Positions 34,281-42,662 of a DNA stretch of 64,000 bases are shown here, piece after piece (position 1 is the first letter of the stretch; each line of letters opens with the position of its first letter). The stretch comes from Paenibacillus sp. PCH8 (lineage in GTDB: Bacteria; Bacillota; Bacilli; Paenibacillales; Paenibacillaceae). The notes beneath the pieces were generated by a model that saw nothing but the letters and a program-made list of their open reading frames with translations, was not told the DNA's origin and did no database searches. The DNA lies in NCBI RefSeq assembly GCF_002968835.1, contig NZ_PKQK01000001.1, positions 806,001-870,000 of the forward strand, in the 5' to 3' direction. The translations under genes were made by a program, and so were the position numbers.

Positions 34281-34476
34281 CTAACGAATCTACCGCATCT
34301 TATAAGGCAGATTTTTAAAGAATGCACCGGGTAACGAATCTCAGTCATCTTATATCTCTATAAAATGTCGCCAGAACTTTAAAAATCGACCAAATGGACG
34401 AAATAACGTCTCTCTGATTCCTTAAACTTCAGTTCCGTACGAATAGGCGCGAATAACATGTCCTCGATTCGTTAGA
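34281..34476. repeat. 50-nt-phased palindromic repeat (locus C, complete)
   Basis: Reverse boxes CTAACGAAT (34281) and GTAACGAAT (34331), then forward boxes TTCCTTAAA (34418, degenerate) and TTCGTTAGA (34468). Spacing is 50, 87 and 50 nt, the same design as locus B. GCGCGAATAACATGTCCTCG before the last box matches the CGAATAAGACGTCTCAG core. It fills the gap between the permease and TIM-barrel genes; no gene is seen there. Confidence 0.75.
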
Positions 34477-34530
34477 ACGAATGAATGCTAATATGGGGTG
34501 TCCCCCGTGATTCACGTGACTTTCAATTGA

Positions 34531-35235
34531 TTAGTCCGGACGGTTCAGACTGTCCACCGCATTGCGGAACCCGTTCACAGCCCTTCGCAGTTGTTCCTCC
34601 GTGTTGCCTGTTACGACCGCTCCAAGCATGATCGCTTTGACCCCGGTATCACATAGCACTTGAACATCCTCCGGCACCAGCTTCCGCTGGGAAGGAACCA
34701 TTACTGGAACCTGGGCTTGTAAGACCAGACGGCGATACTTGAGCACATCCGCGAAGCTGAGCGGTGTACCATATTCCTTTCCAGGTACAATGGATGCCTC
34801 CAGAGCGGTGAAGCCGAAGTAAGCTGCCGATGTTACGAGGGACGCATCATATTCTTCATTGATTGCAAACGTTCGGTCAAGCCCCAGGTCATTCAACATG
34901 AAGGACGGCAAGTGATGTGCATAGATGGAATAAAAATCAAAACCAAGCCCAGTCAGGTGCTCCACTTCCTCCGGCCTCGCTCCATCAATGCTGCCAGAAG
35001 GCACAACGCCCATTGGACCGCCAAACTCACTGCGGATCGCCCGAAATACCTCGACATAGCTGTCTAATGGACCAAAATGATTCCCGCTGGCGCGATGACC
35101 GACATTATAATGCACCTTGAGTGCATCAGCGCCCTCTTCCATGGCTGCCCGGGCCAAGGATAGGTCGTTCTCAGGCAGGCTAACCACCAGCGACAGCGAC
35201 TTCCGCTCAAGCAATTCGTTGAATTTGCCCATCAT
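34531..35235 (-). CDS. TIM-barrel protein of the sugar-uptake operon, function unknown
   Basis: About 234 residues with a beta/alpha-barrel pattern: SLVVSLPENDLSLARAAMEE (strand 1), DALKVHYNVGHRASG, GVVPSG, FDFYSIYAHHLPSF, FTALEASIVPG, VPVMVPSQRKLVPEDVQVLC and the phosphate-binding-like AIMLGAVVTG at the end. The C-terminal glycine motif suggests a phosphorylated substrate, as in sugar-phosphate epimerases or aldolases, but no specific family is recognised. Start is ATG 35235 or 35232, since GGAGG lies just before them. It follows the binding-protein gene by 29 nt. Confidence 0.7.
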   Translation of the reverse strand: MMGKFNELLERKSLSLVVSLPENDLSLARAAMEEGADALKVHYNVGHRASGNHFGPLDSYVEVFRAIRSEFGGPMGVVPSGSIDGARPEEVEHLTGLGFDFYSIYAHHLPSFMLNDLGLDRTFAINEEYDASLVTSAAYFGFTALEASIVPGKEYGTPLSFADVLKYRRLVLQAQVPVMVPSQRKLVPEDVQVLCDTGVKAIMLGAVVTGNTEEQLRRAVNGFRNAVDSLNRPD

Positions 35236-35264
35236 CCTCACCTCCGATTTTTAGATCTAATTAT

Positions 35265-36557
35265 TTAGGGTTGCAGCACACTTTGCACTTCTTCCTGCAT
35301 TTGTTTCAGGTTATCCTCAGCTTTCGCTGTCCGGGCAAATAGTCGGTCAAACCCCTGCAATACCGCATTGTCGATATCCTGCCAACGGATATGACCGGGA
35401 ATCAAACGTGCTTTGGGCATTTCATCAATCACCGCCTGTACAATATGTTCCTTGCTCGGGTTATTGGGTTGATTAATGAATGCATCGGAATTTAGAACAG
35501 AGATACGCGGAGGCACAAAGTAAGTGGCTGTCGCCTGAATGCCCTGCTCACTGGCAAAATACTTCAACAGCTTCTTCGTTTCCTCTGGATGTTTGCTGTC
35601 GTTGAACATGGCATATCCAGCCTGCCCCAGCATCGGTACGCTGCCCTGTGAACCGGAAGGCATGGGAGCAATGCTCCATTCCAAACCCGTGATCTCCCTT
35701 GCTTTGGAGATATAGCTGTAATTATCGAAGAACATGCCCACATTGCCAGCATCAAAGCTAACCTGCTCGCCCGCCTTCGGATGAGATTCATCCGTGAACA
35801 TCATGCGTTCCAGCAATTCAAAGGTCTGTACGCCATAAGCGTCGTTCCAGGTGAACTTCGTCATCCCCTCATCGAATGGACCGCTGCCATTGGACCAGGA
35901 ATAGGAGGAGAGCACCGCCCAAGTCTTCCAGTCGCGAAAAAAGTTGGCGCCATAGACTCGGTTGGCCGCATCCTTGCTGGTAATCGCCTTGGCCGATTCC
36001 TCAAACTGTTCCCATGTCCATTGCCCTTGGCCGGCGAGTGTGTTGGGGTCAGTCAGACCCGCTTTGTCGAACAGCGTTTTATTATAAAACATGACCACTG
36101 GAGGTGTGGAAAATGGCAGGCCCAGCAGCTGATCGCCATCACGGAACAAATCCAATGTACTTGGAATATAATCATCCAGCTTAAACTGTGCATCATCCTT
36201 GAACCCCGATACATCGGCCAGGATGTGATTGGACTTGAATTGGGGCACCATTCGCTCTGATACCCAGGCGAGATCGGGAAGAGAGCCTCCGGCGGCTAAC
36301 ACCGAAATTTTTTGCTGATATTCTGCGAAAGGTACGGATTCCATCGTTACTTTAATACCTGGATTTTCCAGTGTGAACCCATCGATCAGCTTGTTGTATA
36401 CATCCATATGTGCCTGATTGCCCCACATCATGAACTTCAGCTCCACCTCTCCATTCTCCCGTGCTGCACCGCCAGGTTCACCGGAATTGGAGTCTGTGCA
36501 CGCAATTGAAACCAAGATCATGAGTACAAGCATCAGTATCAGTCCTGCTTTTTTCAT
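35265..36557 (-). CDS. Extracellular sugar-binding lipoprotein
   Basis: 430-residue SBP_bac_1 solute receptor. The signal peptide MKKAGLILMLVLMILVS ends in lipobox SIAC, then a Gly/Glu linker. Domain signatures are VELKFMMWGNQAHMDVYNKL, AGGSLPDLAWVSER and GLPFSTPPVVMFYNKTLFDK. Start is 36557 with AGGGGG about 7 nt upstream; a longer in-frame start has no SD. It is encoded just after the two-component system, and YesM/YesN-type systems usually regulate the adjacent importer. Confidence 0.9.
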   Translation of the reverse strand: MKKAGLILMLVLMILVSIACTDSNSGEPGGAARENGEVELKFMMWGNQAHMDVYNKLIDGFTLENPGIKVTMESVPFAEYQQKISVLAAGGSLPDLAWVSERMVPQFKSNHILADVSGFKDDAQFKLDDYIPSTLDLFRDGDQLLGLPFSTPPVVMFYNKTLFDKAGLTDPNTLAGQGQWTWEQFEESAKAITSKDAANRVYGANFFRDWKTWAVLSSYSWSNGSGPFDEGMTKFTWNDAYGVQTFELLERMMFTDESHPKAGEQVSFDAGNVGMFFDNYSYISKAREITGLEWSIAPMPSGSQGSVPMLGQAGYAMFNDSKHPEETKKLLKYFASEQGIQATATYFVPPRISVLNSDAFINQPNNPSKEHIVQAVIDEMPKARLIPGHIRWQDIDNAVLQGFDRLFARTAKAEDNLKQMQEEVQSVLQP

Positions 36558-36660
36558 GGAAATCCCCCTTATGGACGTCGTGGTAGACCTGTGCAACCCA
36601 AGTATAACGAACGCAACGTGCGCTCATAAATCACGTCAACTACAGAAATGGTATGGTTTT

Positions 36661-37437
36661 TCAAGAAATACTGAATCGGTCTCGATACTCCCCAGCCGTC
36701 CATCCCACCTGCTGCTTGAACACCAGCATGAAGTGCTTGGGGCTTTGATGCCCGGACAATCGTGCCACATCATAGACTTTGAGACCCGTGTTGATCAGCA
36801 GCCACTTGGCCCGCTCCATGCGCGCCTCAGCGATGTAATCGGAATAATTGGTTCCCGTTTCATTCTTGAACAGCTGACTTAGATAGGTAGGATTCAGGTT
36901 AACAAGCGCTGCTACGGTCTGAAGCCGCAGATCCCCATCGGGTTGTTGCTTGATGTGCTCCTTCACATTTCGGATAATCTTCCGCGGATCTCCACTGTTT
37001 TGCTCTGCTTTCCCAGTTGGCTCCTGGGTAGAAAGGGTTGTAATACCGTACCTGCGATCCAGTAGCAATTGCATTTTATGTATGCATAATGTCAGTTCAT
37101 GGCGTTCGATCGGCTTCAGCAGGTAGTTTAACACCCCATACTCCATCGCTCTGCGCGCATATTCAAACTCGCCGTAACCGCTGATAATGAGCATTAGCAG
37201 TTCAGGGTACATGTCTCTGGCTTTGGATACCAATGTCAATCCGTCCATTTCACGCATGCGAATATCCGTGATTAACACATCCGGCACTTCACACCGCAAA
37301 AAATCCAGTGCCTCGGTTCCGCTCGAAGCTTCTCCCGTCACCTTGAACTGAGAAGACGCTTGTACAATAAGCTCTCTCAGTCCCTGACGGATGACCGTCT
37401 CATCCTCTACAAGTAATACTTTATACATGCACTTCAT
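36661..37437 (-). CDS. AraC-type response regulator (YesN-like)
   Basis: About 258 residues. Receiver domain with VEDE at the N-terminus, phosphoacceptor Asp in VLITDIRMREMDG and Lys in YLLKPIERHE; AraC HTH at the C-terminus (LQTVAALVNLNPTYLSQLFK, VYDVARLSGHQSPKHFMLVF). ATG 37437 overlaps the kinase stop (ATGA); a second ATG at 37428 has the better SD distance from AAGGGG. It likely activates the sugar importer operon downstream. Confidence 0.88.
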   Translation of the reverse strand: MKCMYKVLLVEDETVIRQGLRELIVQASSQFKVTGEASSGTEALDFLRCEVPDVLITDIRMREMDGLTLVSKARDMYPELLMLIISGYGEFEYARRAMEYGVLNYLLKPIERHELTLCIHKMQLLLDRRYGITTLSTQEPTGKAEQNSGDPRKIIRNVKEHIKQQPDGDLRLQTVAALVNLNPTYLSQLFKNETGTNYSDYIAEARMERAKWLLINTGLKVYDVARLSGHQSPKHFMLVFKQQVGWTAGEYRDRFSIS

Positions 37438-39263
37438 TCCCCTTCCGTTAAAAGTTGAATGGATATGGTGATTACCAGACCCTGCCCGGGACTGCCATCG
37501 ATACTTAGACTTCCACCTTCTCCATAGATGAGGCGAAGCCTTTGAGCAATATTGTTAAGCCCCAGCCTGTCTCCGGCATGGGAACGTAAAGCCTGCGTAG
37601 AAGGCTGTTTCGAGAGGTACTCGTTTAACTCGTCAATCTCCGTCTGACCCATGCCCTTACCGTTGTCACGTACACTAATGAGCAGCTCCTGATCGAATCT
37701 CAAGGCAGATATCCAGATCGTTCCCCCATCTTCCTGCCCTTCAATGCCATGGTAGATCGCATTCTCCACCAGCGGTTGCAGCATCAGCTTGGGAATCAAA
37801 CCATCCGTCACTGCCTCTTCGATGTCATAGATGACCTCTAGCCTGCCGTCGTAACGTACCTGCTGAATGCGTACATAGGATTGTACCAAAGCCAGTTCTT
37901 CCCCAAGGGGAACCATCCGGTCCACCTTATCAATCGTATAGCGCAGTAGCTTGCCAAGCGCTGTCACCATGTCAGACACCTCAGCGTGTTTCTTGCGGAC
38001 TGCCATCATGTTAATGGACTCCAGCGTGTTGTATATAAAATGGGGATTCATCTGGCTTTGCAACGCTGACAACTCAGCCTCCCGCTCTTGAATGCCCAAT
38101 AAAAACACCTCATTGAACAGTCGATGGATCTCTTCCATCATTCGATTAAATCCCCGACTAATCTGTCCAAATTCATCACTGCTGAAGTGTGATACCCGCT
38201 GGCTGAAGTCCCCCTGCTCCACCCGAATCATATGATGCTTCAGTCGAATCAGTGGCCGGGTGATGCGATAGGATAACAGAGCCGCGAGAATCGCTACAGC
38301 CGCCATACATAGCAGAGCGAATCCAATCGTGAAAGTGAGCATCTCTCCCGACTCCTTCTGAATAACGGCAATAGGCGTAAGGCTGATAACTGAAAGCCCT
38401 GAGTAGCTCGAATGGTGCTGTACATAAAGGTAAGGCCTTCCATCCAGTACAACCTTTTGGTTTCCTAGGTAGCCTTGAAGCTGTCCATGTATGAACAACT
38501 GGTCGTACGCAGACAGTCCTCCGGTTGAGGTCCGTTCGAACAGAAGACGCTGCTTGCTGTCTACAATCATCAGGCTCGCATCTTGCTCATAATTCAGATT
38601 GGATAACAGTTCGCCGAAGACCTCCAGACGGATGTCAATCAGAATGTACCCCAATCGCTGGAGCGTACCCGGATCACGAAGCACTCTGCCCACCGATATA
38701 TACGATTCTTGCTGACCACCCGTGTAATAGCCGGGTTCATGCGGAGGAAGCAGACACCATGCCCCTTCCGAGTTGTCAAGCTCGGCAAACCAGTCATCCT
38801 GCCTGCTGTCCCATACCGGCTTGACCGCCAGCGAATCCAAATTGGAGAACAGAATGCCGCTATTGCTAATCAGATGAATGCCTCGGATCTCCGGTCGGTC
38901 ATAGGCTTGACCGGACGTGTAGAGCTTCATTTTCAGATAATCATCAGACCTCGCCCATGTACCCGATCCCATCGGAGCATTGTATTTGCCCAGAATACCA
39001 AGCACCATCTGATCGTAGAGCGGCAAGAGCGACAACCGCTCAAAGTCCTTCAGCAGCCGATTCAGATTGGCATTCATCTGGCGAACCATATCAATGGTGA
39101 ACTGCTCGGTCTTGCGATCCATCGTCTGCGAGAAATGCTTGTAGTTCATCACACTCTGCAAGCTTAGCGGCAGCAACGTCAGCGCCAGGAACAACAGGAG
39201 CAGCTTGGTGCGCAGGTTTACGCTTTTTCCAAAATACCCCTGTACCTTGTCCATCATTTCCAT
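37434..39263 (-). CDS. Sensor histidine kinase (YesM-like)
   Basis: 609 residues. First helix LLLLFLALTLLPLSLQSVMN, an extracellular sensor region of about 250 residues (dCache-like), second helix at about 300-325, HAMP, then His_kinase domain with NPHFIYNTLESINMMAVRKK (phosphoacceptor His) and a C-terminal ATPase domain with DNGKGMG and GLNNIAQRLRLIYG. This is the LytS/YesM class that regulates carbohydrate import in Paenibacillus. First gene of its operon. An inverted repeat ACTGGATAT/ATATCCAGT at 39312-39343 upstream may be a control site. Confidence 0.9.
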   Translation of the reverse strand: MEMMDKVQGYFGKSVNLRTKLLLLFLALTLLPLSLQSVMNYKHFSQTMDRKTEQFTIDMVRQMNANLNRLLKDFERLSLLPLYDQMVLGILGKYNAPMGSGTWARSDDYLKMKLYTSGQAYDRPEIRGIHLISNSGILFSNLDSLAVKPVWDSRQDDWFAELDNSEGAWCLLPPHEPGYYTGGQQESYISVGRVLRDPGTLQRLGYILIDIRLEVFGELLSNLNYEQDASLMIVDSKQRLLFERTSTGGLSAYDQLFIHGQLQGYLGNQKVVLDGRPYLYVQHHSSYSGLSVISLTPIAVIQKESGEMLTFTIGFALLCMAAVAILAALLSYRITRPLIRLKHHMIRVEQGDFSQRVSHFSSDEFGQISRGFNRMMEEIHRLFNEVFLLGIQEREAELSALQSQMNPHFIYNTLESINMMAVRKKHAEVSDMVTALGKLLRYTIDKVDRMVPLGEELALVQSYVRIQQVRYDGRLEVIYDIEEAVTDGLIPKLMLQPLVENAIYHGIEGQEDGGTIWISALRFDQELLISVRDNGKGMGQTEIDELNEYLSKQPSTQALRSHAGDRLGLNNIAQRLRLIYGEGGSLSIDGSPGQGLVITISIQLLTEGE

Positions 39264-39450
39264 TCATCCCTCCCTCTTCCGATCATTATATGAGCCCCCT
39301 TCACAGATCAAACTGGATATAACTGGGGTCCATCATATCCAGTTTTAATGTTCATTGGCTATCCTGCCAACCCTGGAATTAGTATGGAATTTCAAGTTAG
39401 TAGCTTGTTTCACTGTCGAGTTGTTTCTCTATTTCGAGCAGACACAAAAA

Positions 39451-39566
39451 AGCCGACTGTATCCTACAGTCGACTACGCTATATCTATAGAACAAATCTA
39501 CTGAATTAATCTAGCAAAACAATCAGTTGAATTAGACCAAAAAACCGACTGCATTATGCAATCGGT
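39451..39566 (-). terminator. Two tandem terminators after the Spo0E-like gene
   Basis: On the minus strand, ACCGATTGCATAATGCAGTCGG then TTTTTT (39537-39560) overlaps the last codons of the Spo0E-like gene. A second hairpin GTCGACTGTAGGATACAGTCGGC then TTTTTT lies at 39451-39476. The two share CGACTG/CAGTCG stems, suggesting duplication. Confidence 0.75.
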
Positions 39567-39742
39567 TGTCTGTTCCTGAGATGGCTTTTATATTTAAAAC
39601 GATTATATTCATTAATAAGCTCGTCCAGTACCATGGACTGTCGGAGGACTTTGTTGTCTTGCATGCCATGATTCTCCGCCAAACGACTCAATTCATGCCT
39701 GTTCCGTTCGATTTTGTCTTTGATCTGCCTCGGTTCACTCAT
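39554..39742 (-). CDS. Spo0E-like aspartyl-phosphate phosphatase
   Basis: 62-residue two-helix protein. Helix one IKDKIERNRHELSRLAENHG, helix two with SMVLDELINEYNRF, matching the Spo0E signature SQxLD (here S-x-x-LD). Such proteins dephosphorylate Spo0A-P and delay sporulation. ATG 39742 has AGGGGGT about 8 nt upstream. An alternative start at 39796 (18 residues longer) also has AAAGGA 7 nt upstream; the shorter form fits family size better. It lies just beyond the relic quorum-sensing receptor copy, in the same orientation. Confidence 0.78.
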   Translation of the reverse strand: MSEPRQIKDKIERNRHELSRLAENHGMQDNKVLRQSMVLDELINEYNRFKYKSHLRNRQPIA

Positions 39743-40046
39743 AGCATGCACCCCCTGTTTGAATAATATTTTAGGATACATTGCCAAAAATTTCATATTA
39801 TATTCCTTTGCAAAATAAAATGTTTGTTTGCAACGTCATACATTCAACATCAGGCATTTTGCATAGAGAAATGAAACCCCTTCTTTTCTACAAGATGTGG
39901 GCACAGATGTTTAAATCATGTCTACATATCGTGTGCAGAAAAGTTTGGTCGATGGCATTCGAGAACTAAAGTTTTATCAATTTATTAATCAGTCTCTGAA
40001 AGAGGAGCCTCAAAACTCAATTCAAGAAAAATCATCTCAATCTATT
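39743..40046. other. Intergenic region between the receptor relic and the Spo0E-like gene
   Basis: A 304-nt AT-rich stretch. A plus-strand frame of 56 codons (39918-40088) has no SD and runs into the relic on the other strand, so it is not annotated. A TATAAT on the minus strand near 39797-39802 may belong to the Spo0E-like gene, but no -35 is convincing. Confidence 0.4.
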
Positions 40047-40204
40047 TCAGCCTTTCTCCATTCCCATTGCAGAAGTGATCTGATCTAGTTGATTCATGGA
40101 CATCGGTCTGCTGCCTTTGAGGATTGCACTTAATGTACCAACATTGATACCTGTAATATCAGAAAATTGTTTTTAATTTTAATCCTGTATTTTACAATGG
40201 TCAA
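40047..40204 (-). pseudogene. Relic copy of the receptor gene: promoter fused to HTH fragment
   Basis: On the minus strand, translation of 40168-40047 gives QFSDITGINVGTLSAILKGS then RPMSMNQLDQITSAMGMEKG and a stop. It matches the receptor's HTH (ADISGVNAGTLSAIIKGTRP), so it is a paralogous fragment. Just upstream is -35 TTGACC (40199-40204), 17-nt spacer and -10 TAAAAT (40176-40181), with GTAAAATacAGGAT shared with the receptor promoter at 41836-41864. SD, start codon and first 25 or so codons are deleted, and the TPR part is missing. Confidence 0.75.
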
Positions 40205-40217
40205 TCTAGGAAAAATA

Positions 40218-40257
40218 AATAGCGGTCTACTTCCGCTTCCGGAAATAAACCGCTATT
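40218..40257 (-). terminator. Terminator of the receptor/propeptide operon
   Basis: Arms AATAGCGGT and ACCGCTATT; on the minus strand the stem is followed by TATTTTTCC. It lies about 45 nt after the propeptide stop codon and just upstream of the relic promoter. Confidence 0.75.
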
Positions 40258-40301
40258 GAACTCTCAGAGTGTATATTATGCAACATCATATCCAATTAAG
40301 A

Positions 40302-40430
40302 TTATAACTTTCCACTACCATGTGTTAATGGGCTATAGTTCTGATCCCCTAAATTAATTGGACTTGTATGGGAAGTGAAAACAAAAATAACACTAAACAA
40401 GAATATGGCCATAATTTTTTTTGCTTTCAT
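40302..40430 (-). CDS. Secreted 42-residue signalling propeptide (AloP/Phr-like), candidate
   Basis: Short gene whose start lies inside the receptor gene and overlaps its last 38 nt in another frame. SD GGAGGAGG is about 12 nt upstream of ATG 40430. The product begins MKAKK, has a hydrophobic signal segment IMAIFLFSVIFVF, then TSHTSPINLGDQNYSPLTHG and ends SGKL. A basic start, single export helix and polar tail of 20-25 residues is the form of Phr, PapR, NprX and AloP precursors, whose C-terminal few residues become the imported signal. Terminator follows. The active peptide (perhaps within SPLTHGSGKL) is inference. Confidence 0.72.
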   Translation of the reverse strand: MKAKKIMAIFLFSVIFVFTSHTSPINLGDQNYSPLTHGSGKL

Positions 40431-41778
40431 GATAATTATAAACCTCCTCCATTAGATATCGATACATGGTCTCTACTTCTTTAGATGCAAAAGACCGGTA
40501 TCTCTCAAAGAGAGCAACACATTGTATGATATCAGTGTAATTGTTAATTTTAATAGCTGAGTTCAAACAAGTAACAAGCTTTTGCATTCCTTCCGTATAC
40601 TGATCTTGGTGAAAATGATATATTGCCAACTCAATTAAAAGTTTAGTGTATAGATCATTCTTAATTTGCTCATTATATCCTTCGCTTAAAGCCCTATCAC
40701 TTAAAAGTGAATTAATTTTACTATCAAATTTCAGAAGAACATGATCTATGTTCATACCATAAGTGTTTGCTGCTTCTATAATCTTTACGAGAGCAGTAAG
40801 TGTTTCCTCTTCATTCTGTTCAATCCAAGCCACATACGCCGGGAGTACCTCTTTCTTTCCCATCATCAGACTGTATAAATAGGTGTTCGCTTCAGTCCAA
40901 CCAATAAACATCTTGATATATACCTGATCTTCCTCACTGGGATCTGCAATATTAACTATATCAGCATAATTTTGCGTATAGCCCAGTGCTTCAGTATATT
41001 TCCCACTCCACTCACAGGCTGAGGCCTTGAGCAAATTCGAGTAAGCCCTGTATACGAATAATGGATATGAGGTTACCCTGTTATCGACTTTTTTCTTTTT
41101 ATAAGATTGTATAAACCCCGCTTTGCGCTCCAATTCATCAGCAAGTGAAAATAATTTGTCCCAATAACGTAGAGCAGAGTATGTATTCGCCAGGTCCTTA
41201 ATCGCATCCAGCTGCCGCTCCTCATCCAACCGATTGATATACGGTTCGAAATGTACAGCCGCCCGGAGATTCTCATGCTGATCCTGACCGAGAGATAAGG
41301 TGAAGATGCGATACTGGCACAACGCGAGGCGTTCCGAGTGTTGATATTTCTCGCACTCCGCCACGCATTCGTACAACATCCGCGCAGCATCCGTCTGTCC
41401 GCGTTCCAGCATGCCTTCAGCCATTTCGAATAATTCGGAGATATATGAGCGATCGTCCGTCACTTGCTGGATCACCTTCTGAATGCACTCCAGCTTGTCC
41501 AGTTCAGCACAGCGTTGCAGGAACGGTTCCAGTCTTCTCCAATGGGGTGCCGATTCCACGAAACATTCAGCTCCATAAATCTCGTAGAAATATCCTTCTT
41601 CCAGCTTCATGCCCTGGGTGATCAGATCCAGTTGTGCCATAGCGATGGGCCGAGTCCCCTTAATGATCGCACTTAATGTTCCGGCGTTGACGCCCGATAT
41701 ATCGGCAAAGTATTGAAGGGTATACCCTTGCTTCTTGATGTAGTCCTCAATATATGAGCGTATCGTAGTTGTAGGTTC
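40393..41778 (-). CDS. HTH-TPR quorum-sensing receptor of the RRNPP/AloR type, candidate
   Basis: 461-residue cytoplasmic regulator. N-terminal XRE-like HTH (about 1-60: YIKKQGYTLQYFADISGVNA, GTLSAIIKGTRPIAM), then about 390 residues of helical TPR-like repeats (QTDAARMLYECVAECEKYQH, YWDKLFSLADELERKAGF, LLIELAIYHFHQDQYTEGMQ). This layout is that of RRNPP receptors (PlcR, NprR, AimR, Paenibacillus AloR), which bind re-imported peptides. ATG 41778 has GGAGGT 6 nt upstream. Its 3' end overlaps a propeptide gene. Regulated genes are unknown; adjacent TetR, Spo0E-like and ligase genes are candidates only. Confidence 0.8.
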   Translation of the reverse strand, partial: EPTTTIRSYIEDYIKKQGYTLQYFADISGVNAGTLSAIIKGTRPIAMAQLDLITQGMKLEEGYFYEIYGAECFVESAPHWRRLEPFLQRCAELDKLECIQKVIQQVTDDRSYISELFEMAEGMLERGQTDAARMLYECVAECEKYQHSERLALCQYRIFTLSLGQDQHENLRAAVHFEPYINRLDEERQLDAIKDLANTYSALRYWDKLFSLADELERKAGFIQSYKKKKVDNRVTSYPLFVYRAYSNLLKASACEWSGKYTEALGYTQNYADIVNIADPSEEDQVYIKMFIGWTEANTYLYSLMMGKKEVLPAYVAWIEQNEEETLTALVKIIEAANTYGMNIDHVLLKFDSKINSLLSDRALSEGYNEQIKNDLYTKLLIELAIYHFHQDQYTEGMQKLVTCLNSAIKINNYTDIIQCVALFERYRSFASKEVETMYRYLMEEVYNYHESKKNYGHILV

Positions 41779-41835
41779 CATGTTCCCACCTCCACAATGA
41801 GAATCCAAAATTTTGAATTTATTATGATATACACA

Positions 41836-41864
41836 ATTTTAATCCTAAATTTTACAGCGGTCAA
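41836..41864 (-). promoter_or_regulatory. Promoter of the HTH-TPR receptor gene
   Basis: On the minus strand, -35 TTGACC (41859-41864), 17-nt spacer, -10 TAAAAT (41836-41841), about 58 nt before the start. Nearly the same 30-nt sequence stands in front of the relic copy at 40176-40204, which supports its being functional. Confidence 0.75.
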
Positions 41865-42024
41865 TAAAAATCGTGGCAATTTTCTTCACATATATACAGG
41901 GTAAATCGACTTTATTCGGCCTACATAGAAAATATCCATTAGAAGCATGTCTGGAACCAACCACTTCCCACCTACCTTCGCTTGCTAATTGAGGGGCTAA
42001 CTCAAAGGGATTTCCCTCTCACTT

Positions 42025-42603
42025 CTAATTCAGCTTAATGCCTCCAAACAGTGCATTTAACAACTCAGGTACAATCATATCGTCCATCGGTTCACCCGTA
42101 ACCAACATCCGATAAAACACTGGCCCATAGATTAGGTCGATATATAAACCAATGTCCAACCCTTTCTTCAATTCGCCACGCTCTACACCCTTCTCCAGAA
42201 TTCCCCATGCTTCACGCCGACGTGGTTGTATATATCTTGTACGGTATTCATCCGCAAGCCCTGGATCGGACTGGCCCTCTCCAATAATCTGTGTAATTAC
42301 TTTTCCTTCTCGACTGGTCAAAAAACGAACCAGATTACTCGCATGTATGCGTATATCTTCAAATACCGAGCCTGTATCCGGTACTGGCAACCTTGCCGTT
42401 GCAGCAGACATATATCCGTCCATGATGACGGCGCCTTTGTTCGGCCACCATTTGTAGATGGTGGCTTTGCTCACCTGTGCACGCTCAGCGATCTTTTCAA
42501 TCGTAATGGCTCCAAATCCAACCTCCAACAACAATTCATACGAAGCGGTTAGTATGGCATTCTGGGTTTCCATGTTACGGGGGCGTCCTCTTTTGGCAGT
42601 CAT
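42025..42603 (-). CDS. TetR-family repressor
   Basis: 192 residues. TetR_N HTH at about 15-60 (ILTASYELLLEVGFGAITIE, KIAERAQVSKATIYKWWPNK) and a TetR_C ligand domain (IYGPVFYRMLVTGEPMDD near the end). Start is 42603, as AGGAGGG lies 7 nt upstream of MTAKRGRPRN; the longer frame lacks an SD. It is divergent from an MFS exporter and shares inverted 11-bp boxes with it, so it should repress both and respond to an exporter substrate. Confidence 0.88.
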   Translation of the reverse strand: MTAKRGRPRNMETQNAILTASYELLLEVGFGAITIEKIAERAQVSKATIYKWWPNKGAVIMDGYMSAATARLPVPDTGSVFEDIRIHASNLVRFLTSREGKVITQIIGEGQSDPGLADEYRTRYIQPRRREAWGILEKGVERGELKKGLDIGLYIDLIYGPVFYRMLVTGEPMDDMIVPELLNALFGGIKLN

Positions 42604-42662
42604 CGCGATCCCTCCTGGATGTGAAGTAATAATTTGTCCGTTTGTCACCCGTTTTCATAAAA

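Noticed and set aside
39918..40088. 56-codon plus-strand frame near the receptor relic
   Set aside because: No SD and overlap with the antisense HTH relic; composition not protein-like.
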